A stretch of DNA of 64,000 nucleotides from Antedon bifida (taxonomy: Eukaryota > Echinodermata > Crinoidea > Comatulida > Antedonidae). The DNA lies in the NCBI GenBank assembly GCA_963402885.1, contig OY727095.1, positions 315,001-379,000 on the forward strand. Direction: 5' to 3'. The position numbers and the translations under genes are program-made. Positions 9,443 to 23,700 of the stretch are shown here, one piece after another. Position 1 is the first letter of the stretch; every line of letters begins with the position of its first letter. The notes under the pieces are model-generated. The model was given only the letters and a program-made list of their open reading frames with translations, was not told where the DNA came from and did no database searches.

Positions 9443-12400
9443 ATGAGGAGGAGATTGTTGAATTTAAATGGGCTCATTGCAGTTAATAAACCCCCAGGAG
9501 TCACATGCAGTGACTTATTGAATAACATTAAAATTAAACTATTCAATGGTAAGACTGTTTTTGAACAAAGCTATGCAATTTCAAAACATCAGTTAATCCT
9601 AGGCCTTACCACACGGGTCTCTAGAATAATGTTATGACAAGCAAACCTGTCTGTAAACGGTAGGCATGATATGGCGTCATAAGATGTATCCTACTAGCCT
9701 AGCGCAACGGGCGAACAGTACGTTGATTCCCATTTTTCACTTGAAGCATAATGTTATTTAATAATAAATACATAAATTTACTAATTTACATGTTTTATGA
9801 CGAATCTAGGCTATATTTTTCTACAGAAAACAGTTTTTATTATTTTTATATAGGCCTAGGCCACTACTAACTAAGTACTAGGCCTAGGCGCCTAAATTAA
9901 AAATTGTCTCAGACCTATCTCTGTGACACAGCCTGCTTATTATAATCTAATAAAGCTATATAACTAGTAGTAGTAGACATATCCTAGCCCTAGGGATTAA
10001 CGATTTATCTGTCAAAGTGCTGTGCCCACCATCCATGGTGTAATTGCTGCTTTTGTGAGGGGTGTTCAGGTTACAATGGCGTGGCTATGATCGCTCTCGC
10101 TGGGACACTGGTTAAAACCCAGAGGGCCCAAACCAAGAGCATGAGCAGCCCCAATGCGTTACACCACTGGGTTGCTGATTGAAACGTGAAGGTAAACAGG
10201 GGTAGAAATCCCATTCATTGATATTTTTGCACAGGCAAACCATATGTCTGTATTAATTTACATTTACTGTATTAATTAACAGAAATCAGTGAAGCATTAC
10301 CTATTAGTGTTAGAAGACAATTCAAAATAGGTCATGGTGGAACGCTGGATAAAAATGCAGAGGGCGTTTTGGTTCTTGGAATTGGTTTAGCAACGAAAAA
10401 TCTAACACAAGTTCTTAAAGGGAATAAGGTAAGTTTCCATCCATTTTCCATTACATTAATAAAACACGTTTTGTGTTTTTGTGAGTTACCCCGTTATATA
10501 ATTAATATGGGTTTCCTTGAACAGCGATTGGCCGTAGTTGTTAAAACGTATTGACCCCTGTTGATTTTATACACATTGTGTTTTATATTGTATTCTCAAT
10601 CTGTTATTGGTGCTGTGTTGGTTTGAAATAAAATAATAAAGAAACCCGATTGGCTATTCAATTAAAATTTATTTTCTTTTGTATCATAAAACAATAATGG
10701 TTAATAACATAGGAAGGAGATAGACTAAAGTAAAATGCAACTGTACTTTAACAGCTAGGTCATGCACTCTATGAATATGTGCGGGCTTTTTTCAGTGATG
10801 AATTTGCATTATGTATCCGGTTATGTTTTGTTATATTTTCAGAAATATGACGCAATTGGTTGCTTAGGGTCTGCAACAAATACTTATGATTCTACAGGAA
10901 CAGTTGTGTGTTCTCATTCATATTGTAAGCTAATAAAAAAACTGTTGAATGTTTTCAAATACAGTATTTTTTTGTTAGTTCAATATTGTATTATATAATA
11001 TTGTATAACATAATAGTGTAGTGGAGCTGTAGCTTGGTGGTTAATTGCCTTCCAATCCCAAGGTCCAGGGTTCAATCCTGACCTAGTGCCTGGAATGGGT
11101 TGTAGCTCACAACTCTTTCAACTCCACTCCCTAAGCCTCAAATGAGACTTAGTTTATAAACATGATCAATTTTAAAATATTTTATCCTCCATCTTGTAAT
11201 TGGACGAGTTTGTGCTCGCTGTTGGATGTGTATGAAATTAAAAATATGTAATATAATCTTATGATTTTTTCTAGGTCATGTAAGTAGAGAAGATTTGGAA
11301 AAAGCGTTGGAGACATTTAGAGGCAATATTTTACAAGTTCCACCAATGTAAGTAGTTGACATGATATTACCATGGAGGAAATATACGATATATATGTATA
11401 TTTCCTCCATGATATTACTAACAATTTCTGCAAAATAAATGTTTTTCATAGTGGGGGAAGGAGGTGTATTGAACGATCTTATATACAGTAACACTTTGAT
11501 CAAAGCACTTCATGCCGGATTTGATGATATCTTTATACATACAAAGAACTGTAGATGAATACCACATACAATAGCTTTCATTTACCCTGTGGGTTTCTTC
11601 ATGTCGAGCTTCTTCCAAACGGTGCTCAACCACATGAACAATGGTCAAGTAAAGTACTGATATTATGGTTGGGGTTTGCAGTGCCTCTGCCTTAACCACT
11701 TAACTAAGTGTAAACATTTATGTAAATATATTTGTATTTCAGTTACTCAGCTCTTAAAATAAATGGAAAGAGGATGTCTGATCTTGCACATAGAGGGCAG
11801 CATGTAGATCCTAAGCCAGCCAGACTTGTCACAGTTCACAGCTTAGAGTGTACACAGTTCACTTCACCTCATTTCAACCTTAGTAAGTTGCATATTACCG
11901 TCATTTATTGCAGCAAAAATTACCTTTATGATCCATAATTTAATCATGTATGTTTATTGCTAATTGGATTTTCCTTTCAATTACCCAAGTGACTTAAATG
12001 AAATTAGAAATTTCCGTTTTAACGTACAGACTATACAAGTTTAGTGTAAATGACTCAGGGATACATATATCCAACAACAAAAGGTTTGATTGAAATAGTA
12101 TAATATAACCTACAATTTCAACCCCTCTGTTTAAAGTACTTTTTGTAAATTTCACCATAAAGAAATATTGATAATAATAATAGTAGTAATAGTATCTTTA
12201 TTTTGTCCATTAAAAAGAAATTAACAGAAATTTGTTTTGAAAAACTGACATATCATCATACAACTATATAAATAAAATGTAAAAATACACAGAAAATTGC
12301 ACCAACACAGAAAAGCACTATAACAACATAAAAACAACACAATTCTCTGATAAAAGATTAAAAATTACTAATTATTCAATATTGTACATTTATGGTAATT

Positions 12401-13807
12401 AAAATAAGTTTATATATTTACAAGAGTACAGTCAACTTAAAACATAAAAAATACACTCTCCTTAATAATAAATCTTAGTTCTCCCATGGAGGTAAAAATA
12501 AAAAAAAAAACAATAATATTTTTACCTCCATGGAGATTATGTAAGAATACTAATTCAGAGTGTTGCTGTTCTTTGAGATTATTTACGCTTTTGGCGAACT
12601 AGTTTCTCCTCTGCAAATTCAACATTTCTTTGTTAAGAAAGCACCCTTTGTGGCCCTTATAATTAATATTTACTATACATCAAATTGTCCATAGTATTTT
12701 GTTATGATTATCTCGCTTTATTACCTCTTTTCAGCTCTTCATTGCGGTGGCGGCTTTTATGTCAGAAGTTTAATTCACGATCTTGGGAAATGTAGGTTTG
12801 ATTGATAGAGTAGCCATTTTCTTTTCGTCTATAAGTAATTAATATTATGTAAAATTATTTTTATATGAAATATTAGTTGCCATTTTTAACCTTAGCAGAT
12901 AAATTAAATTCTAATGATGGATTAATCAATTAATTGTGCTCTATTGAAACATTTGAGATAACAAAATGAGTTTTACGATTACAAAATGAATTTTACTTGA
13001 AACATTAAAAATATGTATAAGATAAATTTCTAAAAATATTTATGTTTTCGCATATTGCCAGAAGTACATTTTAAAATCTACATTTTATAATAGAAAATTA
13101 TTATCAAACAAGATGCTTTTCAAAATGTTAAAGAAAAAAATTTAAATATTATAAATTTTGTATTATTGTATAAGATTTGTATCCTGCAGTTAAAATGAGT
13201 GTATGTAATGTATGTTATACTTACAGTAGGCTAAAAGAATGATATTTTGACATTCTTTCTTTTTTATGTTTAATTTAAATTTTGTTGACATTCTATTGAC
13301 GTGATGATATCAATATTGAATTGGTTAATATTACTATAATATTTAAATATGATTTCCTTTTTACTTGGTTTAAAATTAAACAAATCCGAAAAATTTACCT
13401 TGGTATATTTATACCACAGCGTCACTAATTGTCCAAATTTGTTTCAAACTGCTTGGTTAAGTTTCGTTTTTCGAAGAATCTAAATAGACGAACAGGAAAA
13501 TGATGTTTTGGAAATATGCACCTTTGTTATTTAAATTACCATTTATATTTAAGTATTTTTATACCAGCTTCACTAATTAGCCAAATTTGTTTCAAACTCT
13601 TATTGAATTTAGACTGGAATATGTTTCATTTTTCAAAGAGGAAAATAATGTTTGGAAATATTTTCCTCTTTAGCTTTAGGTACTAGTGCTCATATGACCC
13701 ACCTAATCCGCACGGAGCATGGACCGTTCACTCTCACCCAGCATGCATTGCAACCAGAGACGTTGACCATAAAGGTCATAGAAGAAGCATTATTGCGCAA
13801 TATTTGA
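9443..13807 (+). CDS. TRUB1: tRNA pseudouridine synthase, TruB family, TRUB1-like (7 exons, 245 aa)
   Basis: Converts the conserved T-loop uridine (U55) of tRNA to pseudouridine; TRUB1 also modifies some mRNAs (family knowledge). Exons: 9443-9548, 10283-10428, 10843-10924, 11275-11347, 11743-11882, 12735-12791, 13674-13807. All have GT/AG borders with phases 1, 0, 1, 2, 1, 1 and end at TGA. Domains in order: NGLIAVNKPPGVT (motif I, residues 9-21), KIGHGGTLDKNAEGVLV with catalytic D58, YDAIGCLGSATNTYDSTG, GNILQVPPIYSALKINGKR, CGGGFYVRSLIHDLGK (motif III), and a C-terminal RTEHGPFTLTQHAL. Human TRUB1 has a longer N-terminus and tail; this copy is compact. ATG at 9443 is the first in-frame Met. 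A possible AATAAA lies at 13893. Intron 3 holds a tRNA-derived SINE. TRUB1 rather than TRUB2 is favoured by the intact catalytic motif and the RTxxGPFTLxQHAL tail. Confidence 0.9.
11018..11165 (+). mobile_element. tRNA-derived SINE, copy 1
   Basis: Has an A-box-like TAGCTTGGTGGTTA (11030-11043) and a B-box GGTTCAATCC (11069-11078) at tRNA-like spacing, then a non-tRNA body ending near CTCAAATGAGACTT. Body and head match the copies at 23478 and 59682. Lies in TRUB1 intron 3. Confidence 0.7.
11378..11416. repeat. short inverted repeat in TRUB1 intron 4
   Basis: ATGGAGGAAATATACGATAT is followed at once by ATATGTATATTTCCTCCAT, forming a near-perfect hairpin of about 19 bp arms. It could be a fold-back remnant. 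Confidence 0.5.
12484..12535. repeat. short inverted repeat in TRUB1 intron 5
   Basis: CCATGGAGGTAAAAATA and TATTTTTACCTCCATGG face each other around an A-rich loop. Seventeen-base perfect arms; origin unknown. Confidence 0.6.
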
Positions 13808-13957
13808 CCTGTTGCTTAGTAACAACATCAGACAACATTTTCTGTAAGTATATTCTTAACTTATCCATTTCTCTGAGGAATCTTGTTTTTAAAATAAATA
13901 ACATTTTCACTGAATGTTGATACAACCAAACTGGCTTCCATTAATGTGTACTTCTTA

Positions 13958-14102
13958 AGTTCTGTCTACACTATCAAACTAGTTTGACAAAAAAAAGTGT
14001 ACCCAAATAAGGTGGTGATATTCCCAAATATGGTAGTGATATGACATCATCATGTCCATGGACACATCACATTTTTGTTTGTTTGATAGTGTAGACAGAG
14101 CT
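13958..14102. mobile_element. MITE family A, complete copy (TTA duplication)
   Basis: Starts AGTTCTGTCTACACTATC, ends GATAGTGTAGACAGAGCT, 145 bp, with TTA on both sides. The interior carries the family's nested inverted blocks (CCCAAATATGGTAGTGATA, GACATCATCATGTCCATG). Confidence 0.85.
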
Positions 14103-15501
14103 TTAGCGATAGCTTTCACAATAGTACTGCTTCAGCAAACTCAATATTTTTTCTTGGTAATTACGTCATCCATTCAATAGCAATAACAAACGCAAGATTA
14201 GGTTTATAAATTGGATGCAGAAGGAAATTATAATTTGATTATAAAAGTAATACAACATCATCAATGATTTGTAAAATTAGCATTTATAAAGCATTTTATT
14301 ACAGTGAATATGACATAAAAACGATAATGTACATACATGTTATGCTACATTATGCCGGTGGTTGGTCAATAAATAATTTTATTTCAAAATGTGAAAACCA
14401 AAAAACTGGATATACCTGTGTCTGGTTACAAATAGAGGTGAATATTTTGTGACATTAAACCCTATGTAGGAGTGCATATTTTTCTCAATCCCCCAATTCC
14501 ACATTGATAGTGACTCCACTGATATGCTTGCAATATTTAGATTCATCATACCTATTTCAAACATACAGATTTCAAGTTTACTTGTTGTTGTTGTTTTTTT
14601 TTATTGTTCAGAACCAGGAGAGTACTTTACAGTGATTTCAATTCAATAATCCTAATTACTTACTTATTTACATACAACATGTCCTATTGGTATATAAGCA
14701 CTCTAGGCGTTGTTTACTGTTCTGATGATGAGAATAGTTTCTCGAAACATGTCACATTTACATTTTAAGGCAGTTTGCCTTTTTATTAAATGCCTCGCTA
14801 TAGTCATCTTAACTTTATTCAATGTATATTTTGTATTCAATTCAATATTTATTTTGGAATCTCTGGTCCATATTATATATGTCTTTCTGGAAAATAAATA
14901 AATTGAATTGATAGTTTGATAGCCAAGTCTTCAATGACCTACAGATTGGCATTTGTTGATGGTTGTTTTTTCTCTTGAAATTCTTGTCTCTCATGTTTTG
15001 GAGCTTCAACCATTGAGGTAACAAATAAACCTCCATGTTCCAAGTGTTCTGATTAAAAAGTGTCTTGAATATTAATAACACTGCTTTTAAGATCTACACA
15101 ACATTTTACACAAACAGCTTGCATTACAACAAACTAAGAAATGCTAAATTTATTCATCACTTGCATTTGGTGTGATGTTAAATTACTAATCTTGTTAGAT
15201 GCAATCGTAAATGCATGTGATGTTTTAAAATGTAAAAATTACTTCGTTTTCTAAACAAATTAAAATCAAGTTCACAGCTAAGTGTAGTATGTCTTAGGAT
15301 ACTTTGCATATGTGATATATTATGAATGTACTTATAAAGAGGTCTGAATCCTTACTAAATGATATAATAGTCTAACGTAGAATTCTGTATTTAATGTTAT
15401 TCACATCACAGGCATAATAAGGATTGTAGGGGCCTATGTTTAATATGAATGTAAAATTATACGATGACTACATAGCAGAGACTATCTTGATTTGAAATTA
15501 A

Positions 15502-15779
15502 AGCTTGGTTCCCACTTGGACTGCCTTCTTCCTTCCTCCCTCCCCCCCCCCCCCCCAAGATTTATTATTATTTGTTATTTCTTATTTATTCCATTATTGT
15601 TTTATCTTAAAAGGAAGTAAATAAATGTTAAATAAATGTTTAGGACGTAATGCAGGAACGTAAGTGTAAATAACTTGACCAATCACAAGCGATGGATTAT
15701 CCAAACTGTCGATGGTCAATGGTCAATTTGGTTGCGTTGCACTTACGTCCTTGTGTTGCATCCTAGTGGGAACCAAGCT
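15502..15779. mobile_element. MITE family B with internal insertion
   Basis: Starts AGCTTGGTTCCCACTTGG, ends CTAGTGGGAACCAAGCT, with TAA on both sides. At 278 bp it is about twice the usual length because C-rich and AT-rich sequence (15527-15655) interrupts the left half. Confidence 0.75.
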
Positions 15780-17155
15780 TAAGGAGCCATAAAAAGTCAA
15801 AAAGTTCTGATTAGGGAAGTAGTACATGAGAGGCTTAGTTAGGTAGGTAGGTACGTTGATAGGTATGTTAATAGGTTGGTTGGCAGGTACTGTAGGTTGG
15901 TTGGTTGGCCAACGAGTCAAAATAATAAGTTCTGGTTAGGGAAGTAGTACATGAGAGACTTCTAAGGTAGGTTGGCAAAATGAGTCAAAATTATAATAAT
16001 ATTCTTCTCATTCGTCTTAGCACTTAGCAATGTTAACCTTGAAAGACAATTGAAGTAACACAATACAAATGTACACATTTATAATACCAACATACAATAA
16101 TATATTTATTTAAGATTGCACATGTTTTTACAAGAGTTTTTAAATTACTCCTTATTATGTTTTAATATACCAATTGCGCTTGGTATAAAAATTGATATAA
16201 ACAACACAATATATGAACGTTTGGGTAGAAAATAGAGAAGAAGTTATGTGTAGGTGAATACACATATCAAAGGGTGTTTGCATTGACTTGGCATGTTTGT
16301 CTATTGCTGCTACAGTGTAATACCATAGTAGCAATGACTACCACAAAAAAATAATATTAAACATTCATACACACAAGAAATTATTTGTGTGAATATGTAC
16401 TTTCTAATGCCGAATAGTGCTAAGTAGGCAATGTTAATTGAATTGCATATTACATATGAAATTTGACACCACTAAAGAAATATACAGTTACCTTATTTGT
16501 AAAAATTGTAAATTTAGATTACTAATTTTACTGAATTACTGTGCTGTGAGAAACCTTTTTTTCAGGATATACTAAGTTATTGCTTAAAAGTTGTTATTAT
16601 TTGGGAAATAAACTATGATATACCTAAATTACAATCCTTTTATATATTTATTTTTATATAAAACCTAAATAAATTCCTATCATTTGATAGTATGATTGTG
16701 AGTCACATGGCATGCAATGGTACGAACTATTGAACGGTCGTTCAATAGTACTGCGCCTTGTTGAAATATAACCTTTCATCTTTCACCTCATGCCATTATT
16801 TGTACCATTACACTAATAAAAGTTCATTATTTGAATAATATTTATTTTTGGTTGCAGTTTCTGCCACCCAAAATGATCCAAAGATCTGATAATTATCCAT
16901 CCAATAGAACTTGTTAGACGGTGGAAACAGGGTATATTAACATATAATGCAATTGTTTTTAGGAATCTTAAAATAATGTGATAGAAATGCATACAATTTT
17001 TGCTAAAATATTTACAAATATTACATTTGCATATTTACAAAAGTACAAAATGTCAGTCTCGTGTTTACTCTTTGCAGTTTAAAAAAGAAAATTAATTTGG
17101 AAAGAACGCTAAAACAACAAAAATAATCAACCTTGATTACCAATGGTCAAGGTAA

Positions 17156-17261
17156 AGCTTGGTTCCCACTAAGAGGCAACGCAAGGACATAGACGCAACC
17201 GATTTGACGAATCACACGCTTGCGTTACTGCCTTGCATTGCGTCCTAGTGGGAACCAAGCT
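17156..17261. mobile_element. MITE family B, short copy
   Basis: Starts AGCTTGGTTCCCACTAAG and ends CTAGTGGGAACCAAGCT. Left flank TAA, right flank TAG. The internal palindrome is shortened compared with 2205-2342. Confidence 0.75.
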
Positions 17262-17775
17262 TAGGACATTAAAACAATGTTAATTTACATTCAGAAATCA
17301 ATTTCTGAAGTTACACTCATTCATCAAATTTCTTTCTATATTAATTATTATTTAATCTGTTTTAACTTTTATTTTATTCTGTATTATTATACTGTTCTCT
17401 ATACTGTACATGCTTTTTGTATTATTAAAAGTTGAAATAAAAGCATATATTAAGTTTTAATCACTGTTATTGTTAAAAAATCCTTTTCAAAAATGTGATA
17501 ATACCATAGAGTTTAATACTTTGTTTTTCTGTGCTAATGTTATATTGTTTGCCAAGACTTGAGATTTCTTTAAGATTTTTTTTAATTTAAACATTGTAAA
17601 TTGAATGGTAGAACGTTTTTTGTTTGTTTTTGAATTGTTCTCATATTACATTTTCAGATTTCTTAAGTTCAAATATTGTAAAGGAACTGGTAGATAACGA
17701 TGATTAACTCTTAAACAGGTGAAGGGACCAGTAGAAAGTCTTTCTGTGTGTTTGAGTTACAACTCATATTAACTC

Positions 17776-20700
17776 TTAAACCGGTGAAGGGGCCGGTAGA
17801 ACATCTTTCTGCGTGTTTAAGTCAGTGTTTGCTCGTGGCATATTAATTGCATGGCCAAGCATTAAAGTTTGTTTTTGAGGCCATTTATGATTTGGACTTG
17901 GTAACAACATTACAACAGTGTTATCTTGAAATAGTTCTAAGCTTGCGGTCTCGTACCGACTAAAATCTCGCAGATAAAATATAAATCCAAGTGCAATGTA
18001 AACTAAAACCTCTGGTATTTCAAATATTATCGTTCTGACCCACGTGTACTGTGAAAGAAAAGAGCCAATTGTGATGATCACTGCGTAAGTTATTGTGTAC
18101 AGCGCCACCAATTGTCGTAGTCGCGTGTAGATTCTAAGTTTCTTTAGTAAAGGAGCTTCGGGGCTGTTACCTTCGAAGTATATCTCCTTAATTGAGACCA
18201 GATGTCTGGTGATTGTTATCTGGCGTTGCAAGATTTCAATGCTTTCAGAAGACCATTTCAAAGCGCGATAGATTGTAAATATAATGCAAGATATGGCAAA
18301 TGCCTACAAAGGTAAAGAGAAAAAAACATTAATAGTACCATGGAGAAACTAACTTATTCATGATGTAATTGCATTGAAAGCATTGGTAGACTAACAGTTA
18401 TAGAACATTAATTTAAATTCAATATTTAAAGGGACAACGTGCTTATTGCAAATTAGAGAGAGAGTATCCAGCATTTTATAAACTTACCAAAAAATATGTA
18501 TTTGCATAAACGACACACAGCTCGGAAGCTACATAGAAGAAGAACGTTACTGAAACGTAAATAATAGATTATGTTAAATCATTAAAATGAATGTGGGAAA
18601 TCATAGAGCATCAAGGGTAATCCTTTTGAAAATAGTAAAGTAAAACGTTAAGCTCTGTCTACACTATCAAAAATGTGATGTGCCCAAATATGGTAGTGAT
18701 ATTCTCAAATACGGTAGTGATATATCATCATCATGTCCATATATGGACACATAAAATTTTTTGTCACATATAGTTTGATAGTGTAGACAGAGTTTAAACT
18801 GAAAACAGATTTAATTATGATTCACTCGTCTATTCTATAGTTGCATTTAACACACTGCCATAGGTTTTTTGAATAGCCCAATAATGATATGTCTCAAATT
18901 ATGATACATAGTAAAACTTACTTGGAATGAGTGCGGAACGACAATGTTTGATATATGGCCTCATGACGCACCAACCTTCAGCGGCCATCATTATGCTTAT
19001 AAATAGTAAAAGGTCTTCTATACTTGAAATCAAGTAAAGACATACTTCTATTGTGTGTCTTTCTAATCCTGTTATTAAAAGAATCATTTTAAAAAATGAA
19101 AAATAAAAATTATGTTGTAATATTAAAAAATAAAAATTATATTGTAATATTGAAACATAAATATATTTTATTATTGTAATGTAACATAATATAATGATAT
19201 TTAAACCTATTATTATTAGAAAAATGATATTCAATCAAATATTATTATAAGAATGACTCATTGTAACATTGAAACATTTTATAACAGATATTGGCCTATT
19301 CAAGCATTAGAAAAATGATATATTGTAAGTAATATTGAAACATTTTAAAAATATTGTAATTTTGAAACATAATAATATAATAGTATTGGCTATTGAAACA
19401 TTAGATAAATGATATTGTAATTAATATTGAAGCATAAAAATGTTATATTGCAATGTACAGTAATGCACTGTTAGATGTTGGCATACTGTGTACTACTATA
19501 GGTCCATATGATATTGTAATGTTGTAATGCATTAGATGTTGGCATACTGTGTACTACTATAGGTCCATAAGATATTGTAATGTTGTAATGCATTAGATGT
19601 TGGCATGTATACTACATGTTCTAGCTCCACTTTGCAGTTTCAATAGGAAATGATCAACATTAGGTAATGAATCTGATCAGCGTCTGTAAATTATCTTATT
19701 ATTTTCGTGATTATCAAGTAATTTTGGTTAACTCTGTCATGATGATGTTTTAATGAAGCTATCTGTGAAGTAAAGTAACCTTTATTATTTCCGTTAATTT
19801 GCGTTAAATTAATGAAATACTTGATTAACTTTCCTCATGTGTAAACTATAGTATTTGGCTACCTACTATCTTTGTATTTTCATTCAGTTTTCTTAATATT
19901 CCTTTTGGGTCGTCTTTACTAATTAAGTAAAACCCCTATTAAACAGATACCTTTGGGACCCAAAAAAGTGTCCCCTTAATAGGGGTTTTCTATAATGTTA
20001 AAACATATATTTCTCCTTGTGTCGTGTGAAAGTGTCTGCATATAGAAGTGTCCCTTAATAGGGGTTGGCTGCAATGTTAAAACATATATTTCTCCTTGTT
20101 CATGTGTGAAAGTGTCCCGTGAATAGGGTGTCCCCTTAATAGGGGTGTCCCAAGGGAGGGATAATACTGTAACAATATTCAGTCGACATGATGCAGTACA
20201 TTACATTACATTACAAATACGAGTTTCAATTTCATCTTTAATGTTCTTTAAAAATAGAATTCTATGGACTGAGGAGACAGGATGTCTTTAGACAACGTCT
20301 TTTGTTTAACATTCTGTCAACTAACGTTAAAACTGAGAAATAATATAACGCTGGAATTGTTGTAATAACGTCACGCTCATGAGTTATACCTTAACAGTCG
20401 TACGGTCATTACTCCCTTCCTCATTATATCATCTTTTTCGCAGAATACATCTCAAGCTAATGATTTTTTTTGTATGTGTATTTTGTGAAATGTTTGATTC
20501 ATTTTTTATTGGTAACAAGTATTCTGTGAATAGTTGTTTAAATTTAATGTAAAGATGGAATCTGCTAAACTGCCCAGCGACAAATTCTGGAATGTCTATA
20601 ATGAGAAATCTGCTATAGAAAAACAAAATTGCCCCAAATGATGGAATATGATATGTATAGCAATATTCATTATTTAACAGTGACTTGCAGTAGGATTTAA

Positions 20701-23700
20701 AGAAAATTTATTCAATTTATTCCCAAAAATTCCTTCAAAAAATCGATATAAAAACAATAAATAATAGTTTAGACCAAATTGAATTAAAATACAAGAATCA
20801 TTTGAAAGTACAATACGTTTTATTCTTTTGTTTGTTTATTAGATGAATTAAGAGAAATTGTTGTTCAAGAAACAAAAACAAAATATAAATAAAAAAAACA
20901 ATTAAAACTGTTTTTAGACAATTACCTGTGGAATCCATATAACGCCAGTAAATCATTTCTAAAACTAGATTAGTAAGCTTAAATGTAGGTGCCACAAACA
21001 TGAACTTGTGTAGGCTGTTGGAGTACTGCAAACAAAATAATGATTTCATATCAATATAAAGTACAATGTTTGTAATTAACCTGATTGGCTATTAGGTCAA
21101 TAAACTTTAAGTGCATGATACTGGAACAATACAATGAACATTGTTTTAAGCTCTGTCTACACTATCAAACTAGTTTGACTAAAAAAGTGTGATGTGCTCA
21201 AATATGGTAGTTACTGTATTTGTCCAAAAATGGTAGTGATATGACATGTCCATATATGGGCACATCACATTTTTTTGTCACAAGTTTGAAAATGTAGACA
21301 GAGCTATCAGTATGTTAGTAACAGATTTTTATAAACAAACAAAAATACTGTAATATGAATTATAGATCAGTAAATACTTGAGATGTTGCCTTTCAGCGGT
21401 TAGTAAGTCGTCTTAAGTCCTTTAATTCTATCCATCAGTTAAATATCTTGAAATCAATAACAGCATATACTAGACATGAAACTCGTCACTTTGACGAGTT
21501 AGTTATCCGCACCACGACAAACGCCACGTGCACGTCATACGTTGGAATATTGCACACAGATAAAGATTATGGCATTATGACAAGAACTGAAGAATATGAC
21601 ATGCTGTTAGTGCTGAATTTTGTGTCATATAGTATATACATGCAAACAGTATAAGCTGTATACATATTACATACAGTGTAGAATAGGTGAAATTACGGGA
21701 CCCGCCATTTATTCCAATTTTTAACATGGCGACGGTATCAAAATGAAACACTTAGATAGCAATTTCAGAAGGAAATTATCTCAGGAACAACATATTAACG
21801 TGTAGAAGAAATTTGAATACGTAAAATATAGATGCGCACCCTTTTAAATGTGATGAACTATTACGCAAAATATGAAAATACGACTTTTTTTATTCAACTG
21901 GCCATATGATGACGTCACAACATCCGATTGGCAAAATGTTTACATGAATTCGTATCTACAATCCAATAGCTTCCAGAAAACGTTTTAATCGTGATTATCA
22001 CATTTTATTCTTACGAGCTATTACAGATTAAAATTTACTGTAAAGATGAAATTAATGACCCACGTAATTAAAATTTTTAGGCATGATGACGTCATAAAAA
22101 TTAAAATATTTTTATCTCATGCTAAAGAAAGTTGATTGACCTACACAATATATAAATGTAGGAGAAAAAGGAATACAGATAAGCGCGATGCGCTCCATTG
22201 AATGTGATGAGCAATAACGAAAGAGACAAAAATCCTATATTTTACATTCGTGTGGCCATACGATGACGTCACAATGTTTTTTTAGCCTTATTGATGCATG
22301 ATCCGATATCTACAACTCATCAACTTCTAGATTTTGTAATAAAAATAAACGGTTAACGGTTTACTTTAGAAACTATGACTGTTTAAAAAAAGACATAATT
22401 TTGACGATTTTTTAAGCTTTTTCATAAAAAACGCGCACGAATTGTCTAATTCAACGTGTTCGTATGGCGTTATTTAAACTGGAAAAGGTCTAAATTGTTT
22501 TCAAAATCACTGGGAAAGGCTTGAAAAATATAATTCAAGAGAAAAAAATATGTTTTTAACGCTATGTGCGCACCGCGCGCATAAAAAATTGCGCGCCCGT
22601 GGGAATTTTTGACATGCTCAAAATGATAAGAAACGCGTAAAAAGTTGATTAGAAATTAATTTTGCGCATTTTGAAATTTTAAATGCGCGTGCGCGCGTAA
22701 CTTCTTGTCAAACATGCCATTTTTAATCCGTAGAAAGTTTGCCCCTGATATGACTTAAATTTTGTCAAAGTGTCAATACTAAATGACTTTTGGTTTTTAA
22801 TCTATGATCAATCATTGAAATTCATAAAATTGCGCATAAGTCACGTTGCGCAACTATGACGTCATTCAAAAATAGGAGGTGCACAACTTCACGTAAATGC
22901 CCATATGTTGTCAAAGTTATGAAATGTTATGTTTACACATTTTAGAGGAACACGACTCACAAAAAGGAAGGAAGGAAAGAAGAATAATACAGAAAAAAAA
23001 TATTGATCTCATACAATTACAAGGAGTTATCCGCTTGGTATACCAAGCGGATAACTAATTAAAGCAAAACATTATACTATGATGATGAATCTGCACTTTG
23101 TATCGCATACTATAAACATAGTCAGCTAGTAATTCATACATTCTGTATTTTGTACAGACGAATTCGGATCATAAAGGAAAACAGAAAATGAGTACCAACA
23201 ACAAAATTGGCTTAAAAAAACATTATTGTAGAGGAAGTTTTTTGGACAGACTAATCCATTATAAAGAAAAACAGAAAATGAGTGCAGAAAACAACATTTA
23301 AAAAGAAACAAAAATGCAATGCATTACGTCTTACTCTTATACTGTACAATAAAAAAAATACTTAATTGTTTTCTGTAATATTGGCTTTAAAAAACATATT
23401 GTATGAGGCAGTTTGGTAAATAAAGAATTCTATAAATTATTGAGCACCTAAACTTTTGCATCTATTAACATTATAAGAATAGTGGAGTTGTGGCTTGGTG
23501 GTTATGATGCTTGGCTACCACTCCAGGGGTCCTGGGTTCAAGTCCTGTCACATGTCAGGATTTTTTCTAAGGACAAAATTACAACTCCACTCTCAAAGTC
23601 TTGTAATAAGACTTTTGTCTTGTGAACATCTGAGGGTCCCTAATGATCAGCAATTGCTGGATGGATCACCCTCAATAAATATGATAATTACTTGATACTA

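Larger units (their letters stand above)
13808..17775. other. intergenic region between TRUB1 and the GPR107-like gene
   Basis: About 4 kb without a supportable exon. It holds a family A MITE (13958-14102), family B MITEs (15502-15779 and 17156-17261), a run of 15 C at 15542-15556, an AGGT/TTGG-rich low-complexity patch (15838-15985) and otherwise AT-rich unique-looking sequence. Short open frames here contain no recognisable domain. Convergent 3' ends of the two flanking genes meet in this interval. Confidence 0.6.

Noticed and set aside
11030..11080. Functional tRNA gene
   Set aside because: A and B boxes are present but no acceptor stem or anticodon arm can be folded, and the same sequence recurs at 23491 and 59695 as a SINE.
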